Assembly: GCA_039090855.1 (NCBI GenBank)
Contig: CM077011.1
Location: 26,193,001-26,257,000 of the forward strand
Direction of reading: 5' to 3'
Source of the DNA: Macrothele yani
Taxonomy: Eukaryota > Arthropoda > Arachnida > Araneae > Macrothelidae
DNA: 64,000 bases
Shown here one piece after another: positions 60,810 through 64,000 of the stretch; the stretch's first letter is position 1, and each line of letters opens with the position of its first letter. Position numbers and translations under genes: made by a program. Below the pieces are notes generated by a model. It ran no database searches. It had not been told where the DNA came from and was given only the letters and a program-made list of their open reading frames with translations.

Positions 60810-62054
60810 CACTATACTGACAAAAGTCACCGGACACCCTCCCAAAGCAAATGAACGGATTCGCTGCGTTGTTAAGATGGGAGGTACAGCTGCAAACAGT
60901 AAAAACACAAGCCTGCAGCTGACCGCGATCATATCGCACTGTGAGGTTGAGTGAAAATCAGTCGAGGCTGGAGAAAACTCACTTTGAGGAAGGAAAGATT
61001 GTTGGGTGTTATATTAGTGGGTTATCCATAAGAGAAACCGAGAGGCGTTTGAACATACCCAAGCGAAATTTTTGGATGTACTGAAAATGTGGAAGACACA
61101 TGGCGTGCCCGAAACAGCAAAACGTACCGGCAGACCAAAGAAAATCAGTGATAGAGGACGTCAAAGCTTCAGGAGAGCCGTTACAGCTAATCGACGAAGT
61201 ACTGCACAAGACCTCAGTGTACATGTGAGTAAAAATGCTGGAACCTTAGTATATACACGTACCATTCGCAGGGAATTCCATTCCATGAGTTACTGTGGTC
61301 GAGCGGCTGCTCATAAGCCTTTCATCTCCACTCCGAATGCTACTCGTCGTTTAGCATGGTGTAAAGAACATTTATTGTGGATCGTAGATCAATGGAAATG
61401 GGTCCTATGGACTGATGAATGCAGGTACATGATAAATCAGTCTGATGGCCGTGTGTGGGTATGGCGGCAACTGGGCGAACGCTATTTACCATTGTACTGT
61501 TCCTGCGGTCAAGTTTGGAGCTGGCAGTGTACTCGTGTGGGGGTGTTTTCCGTGATATGGTCCCGGCCCATTGGTTATCGTGGACAAACCTGTTAACCAG
61601 CACGTCTACCTGATATTCTGAACAAACTACCTCGATATTCAACACAACTCTGTGGCAATACTATGGATCCGAGCCTTGTTGGTACCAGCAGGATGATGCA
61701 CCGAGCGATAAAGCTAGGACGGTTACGGCGTGATTTGATAACTTCGTATCGTGTGTGGACTGGACAGCACAAAGCCCTGATCCTAATCCCATAGAGCACC
61801 TATGGGATGAATTAGAGCGCTGCATGAGAAGTTTGGAACCAAGGCCTACTACTAAGCAAAAGTTATCTGCAGCATTATGTACTGAATGGAGGCGCATACC
61901 TATCGCTGTGTTCCAAAACCTTGTCGAAAGCATGACTCGAAGGGTCGGTGCATGCATTAAGGCCAAAAGTAGACCGACACCGTACTAACGTATGTCAATA
62001 AATGCTATATTTTATTTCTCTTCTAGGTGTCCGGTGACTTTCGTCAATATAGTG
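60810..62054 (+). mobile_element. Tc1-like element, full length
   Basis: Left end CACTATACTGACAAAAGTCA and the complement of right end TGACTTTCGTCAATATAGTG are inverted copies. TA follows on the right (62055); the left flank is TT. It is of the same family as 2750-4435. It keeps the uninterrupted site (GACCGCGATCATATCGCACT near 60932) into which a SINE inserted in the other copy. Confidence 0.92.
60956..61988 (+). pseudogene. Tc1-like transposase, start codon lost
   Basis: The start should be near 60956, where the related copy has ATGTCGCGG; here the bases read ATCAGTCGA, so the ATG is gone. Next come HFEEGKIVGCYISGLSIRET and, from 61072, FLDVLKMWKTHGVPETAKRT, GRPKKISDRGRQSFRRAVTA and KWVLWTDECRYMINQSDGRV (first Asp) to a stop at 61596. 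The rest is frame-shifted: QQDDAPSDK-like (second Asp) and DWTAQSPDPNPIEHLWDELE (Glu) to RPTPY and TAA at 61986. Confidence 0.87.
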
Positions 62055-62529
62055 TATTTCACAGATGTAAAAGTGAATATCATGTTTGTACGTTTTTCCA
62101 CATGGAAAACTCTTTCATACGTTTCAGAGGTAAAAAGTGCAGTAAAACACCGATTATTCAAGGCTGAGTTGTCCGTGGGGTCGGATTAACCATGGTCTTC
62201 TATGGCATATACAAATTCGATTTGTTTCTCCATTCTTCATGCAAGTGGATTCGTAAAATAACAGGTGTCATTACCGCGTGTTTTAAATAATATTGCTTCA
62301 TAGTCAAACGGTATTGCATCATCCTTCTAGCAGAACTTATTCGTCATCACTGTTGTGGTTTCCCGTTGTGCAGCCAGAGGGCGCAGTCAAGTGTGTTAAG
62401 AATTAAATCTTTTGTCTGTTAAACGCTACGAAAGCTCATTCGTGTGCTCCCGTTGTGTGACCAAATTTATCTTGCATTACAATCCCTACAATATTTGAGA
62501 AAAGAAAAACGTTTTTTCTTTTTAATAGT

Positions 62530-62640
62530 AGAAAATAATCTGGAGATTATTAAAAGATGTGGAAAAAGGTGAAAGCGTTTCATCACTTGTAGCCGAATTT
62601 GGCATTGGCTAGCAAACTAACAGCTGCAGGAACATTACAT
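62530..62640 (+). pseudogene. Tigger/pogo transposase N-terminal fragment (left arm)
   Basis: The left arm reads ENNLEIIKR-like and in another frame EKGESVSSLVAEFGIG (usual 'KLEIIKRxExGESVSxLAxEFGIG', the first CENP-B helix-turn-helix). The inverted arm at 62880-62985 encodes the same region on the minus strand. Reading stops at the palindrome centre. Confidence 0.65.
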
Positions 62641-62879
62641 AAATTCGTTGAAAGTGGAGGTAATGTTGATTATATTGAAGTTTTACAAATTTATGAACGT
62701 CTAAGAAAAATAAAATAAAATAATGCTACAAAGAAAACAAATAAAAATCACACACTTAAAGTTAATCTTATGTTTTCATATGATTTTTATATTTTATTTT
62801 CCATATATGTTCACGAAAATGTAAAACTTCAATGTAATCAACAGTATCTCAAGTTTGTACGAATTTAAGTAACTTTCTG

Positions 62880-62990
62880 CAGCTAATTAGTTTGCTGGCC
62901 AATGCCGAATTCGGCTGCAAGTGATTAAACACTTTCGCCCTTTTCACGTTTTTCAATAATCTTCAATTTATTTTCCATTGTTAAAAAAAC
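62880..62990 (-). pseudogene. Tigger/pogo transposase N-terminal fragment (right arm)
   Basis: On the minus strand: MENKLKIIEKREKGESV-like sequence followed (after an indel) by LAAEFGIGQQTN. It is the mirror copy of the fragment in the left arm. No further coding sequence. Confidence 0.6.
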
Positions 62991-63555
62991 TCTTTGTCTT
63001 TCCCGAAACATTTTTGGGGTTGAAATGCAAGACAAATTTGATCACACAAGAGGAGCACACGAATAAACTTTCGTAATGTCTAACAGACAAAAGAGATTAG
63101 ATTAAATTCGTAATACACTTGACTACCCACTCTGGCGGCAGAACGGGAAACCACAACAGTGCTAACGAATAAATTCATCTAGAAGGATATATTGTATAAT
63201 ATTGTTTACGCAAGAATGACATCTGCTATTTCACGAATCCACTTGCATAAAGAATGAAATAAAATCAAATTTGCATATGCTGCGGAGAACCACAGTTAAC
63301 CCGACCTCACGGATAATTGATCTTCTGATAATCGGAGTTTAACTGTATTTAAAAATCTTCGCACTAATAGCATTAACTTTTATTGAAAGAATCTAAGCTT
63401 TTCTTCGTGAAATCCGAACTGGTTAGAAACATGATTTTGTGCACAATTTTGTTTTTGTCCGAGTAATGAAAGAAAAAGAAGATACATCTAATAGGATTAA
63501 ATATGTTGCGCAATTCCTTCTTTATTGAGATTTTTATACAAACTAACCTTTACAG

Positions 63556-63697
63556 GTATGGATGTTGTTGCTGACCAGTGCTATCATTGTTACGCTTGTA
63601 ATGGTTACTGCTGACATCATCAAGCACCCAGAACAAAATATTTTGCTTGCGTATTTCCGGAATCTGTGGTGCAATTTCCGAGTGTTTCTAAATCAAG
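63556..63697 (+). CDS. Ionotropic (glutamate-type) receptor, exon with membrane segment M1
   Basis: A 142-bp exon between acceptor CCTTTACAG|GTA and donor CAAG|GTAAGTGC. It encodes VWMLLLTSAIIVTLVMVTAD (hydrophobic M1), then a cytoplasmic stretch (IIKHPEQNILLAYFRNLWCN) and FRVFLNQ, plus one base. The final LNQ is where 'LLxQG' of the pore loop begins in iGluR/IR proteins, so the next exon (outside the window) should start with the pore helix. It joins the preceding exon in phase 0. No stops or frameshifts are seen in any of the three exons, so the gene is probably functional. Confidence 0.92.
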
Positions 63698-63754
63698 GTA
63701 AGTGCTTGTCTTTCCTTTTCATGTAATACATCCTGAATAACGAGATATCTAGAC

Positions 63755-64000
63755 TAGAGATGAGCATGGGCCCGGGAAATGACAAAAAAGCCCGGAAACG
63801 GATCCGGGCACACCCCGTGCCGGATCATTCCTGTATCAAATCTTTGACTAAAACCCAGGGCCATACGGACTCGGGCTCAAGTTAATTTTCCCGTTCACTT
63901 TTCTCATTAATTTTATTTAACACTGCTAACCGAATTAACTAACGCAATGGGAAACGCACAACTGAATGGTTAGGCGCTAGTCTCTTTGGTTCTTTGCCTA
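63755..64000 (+). mobile_element. Left end of another hAT-like element (runs off the window)
   Basis: TAGAGATGAGCATGGGCCCG resembles the left end at 47052. The 8 bases in front, ATCTAGAC, fit the hAT target consensus nTCTAGAn. The GGCCCGG-type words that follow are like those near 47090. The right end is outside the window, and the element lies in the intron after the M1 exon. Confidence 0.5.

Larger units (their letters stand above)
62140..63345. mobile_element. Palindromic Tigger/pogo derivative (two 5' ends head to head)
   Basis: Outer ends CAGTAAAACACCGATTATTC (62140) and the complement of CAGTTAAACTCCGATTATCA (63345) are Tigger/pogo-type terminal repeats, with TA on the right. The two ~600-bp arms are inverted copies along their whole length, with a centre near 62745. 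Each arm contains the 5' untranslated part and the first ~35 codons of a CENP-B-type transposase. There is no catalytic domain. Confidence 0.8.
60567..63555 (+). other. Intron of the receptor gene (3.0 kb)
   Basis: Starts GTAATA and ends ACCTTTACAG. It contains a perfect hairpin, a Tc1 and a palindromic Tigger derivative. Exon phases on both sides are 0. Confidence 0.82.

Overview
This looks like nuclear DNA from an animal, most likely an arthropod. The host-gene exons are split by long introns with GT-AG borders, there is no operon-like gene packing, and about three quarters of the window is recognisable transposon, SINE or satellite sequence. A chelicerate (spider-like) genome fits best: many diverged Tc1/mariner families, tRNA-derived SINEs, and an ionotropic-receptor-type gene. 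That assignment is an inference; no rRNA, mitochondrial or other taxon-decisive marker is present.

Only one host gene can be supported. It lies on the + strand in at least three exons (46706-46796, 60408-60566, 63556-63697) and encodes part of an ionotropic glutamate receptor / IR-type channel: the second half of ligand-binding lobe S1, membrane segment M1 and the start of the pore region. Exon phases join without a frameshift. Its intron between the first two exons is 13.6 kb and consists almost wholly of nested transposons. The 5' part of the gene is not securely found, and the 3' part runs beyond the window.

Layout. 1-9.8 kb: a long-arm foldback, decayed Tc1 and mariner copies, a SINE nested in a Tc1 (3.9-4.3 kb), a 580-bp LTR element (TRIM) with a tRNA-like sequence in each LTR (6.68-7.26 kb), and a Tigger/pogo gene split by a Tc1. 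9.8-22.3 kb: a GC-rich Tc1, a nearly intact Tc1 (11.5-13.0 kb), a mariner palindrome, a Tc1 carrying fifteen 98-bp repeats in its DNA-binding region (16.0-18.6 kb), a palindromic mariner end, and more Tc1 with SINEs. 22.7-26.2 kb: a Helentron-like 3' end, a foldback with subrepeated arms, and a 126-bp satellite with a three-unit higher-order repeat. 27-35 kb: Tc1, mariner-like elements, and a 1.8-kb Helentron-like element whose ~153-bp repeats each carry a CTCF-like motif. 35-42 kb: a LINE 3' end amplified into ten 146-bp repeats, SINEs, and a Tc1 holding a SINE, an LTR-like insert and a gag-only LINE fragment. 42-64 kb: mariner, two Tc1s, a 3.6-kb hAT-like element filled with a GC-rich satellite, a second Helentron-like array, five more Tc1 copies (two with internal tandem expansion), a Tigger palindrome, and the left end of another hAT-like element.

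Two patterns recur. First, transposons have seeded tandem arrays from their own sequence (98, 296, ~111, 146, ~153 and ~225 bp units). Second, palindromic dimers of transposon ends occur in several unrelated families. None of the transposases appears fully intact; the copy at 11.7-12.75 kb is closest. Long stretches where I see nothing specific are entered as 'other'.
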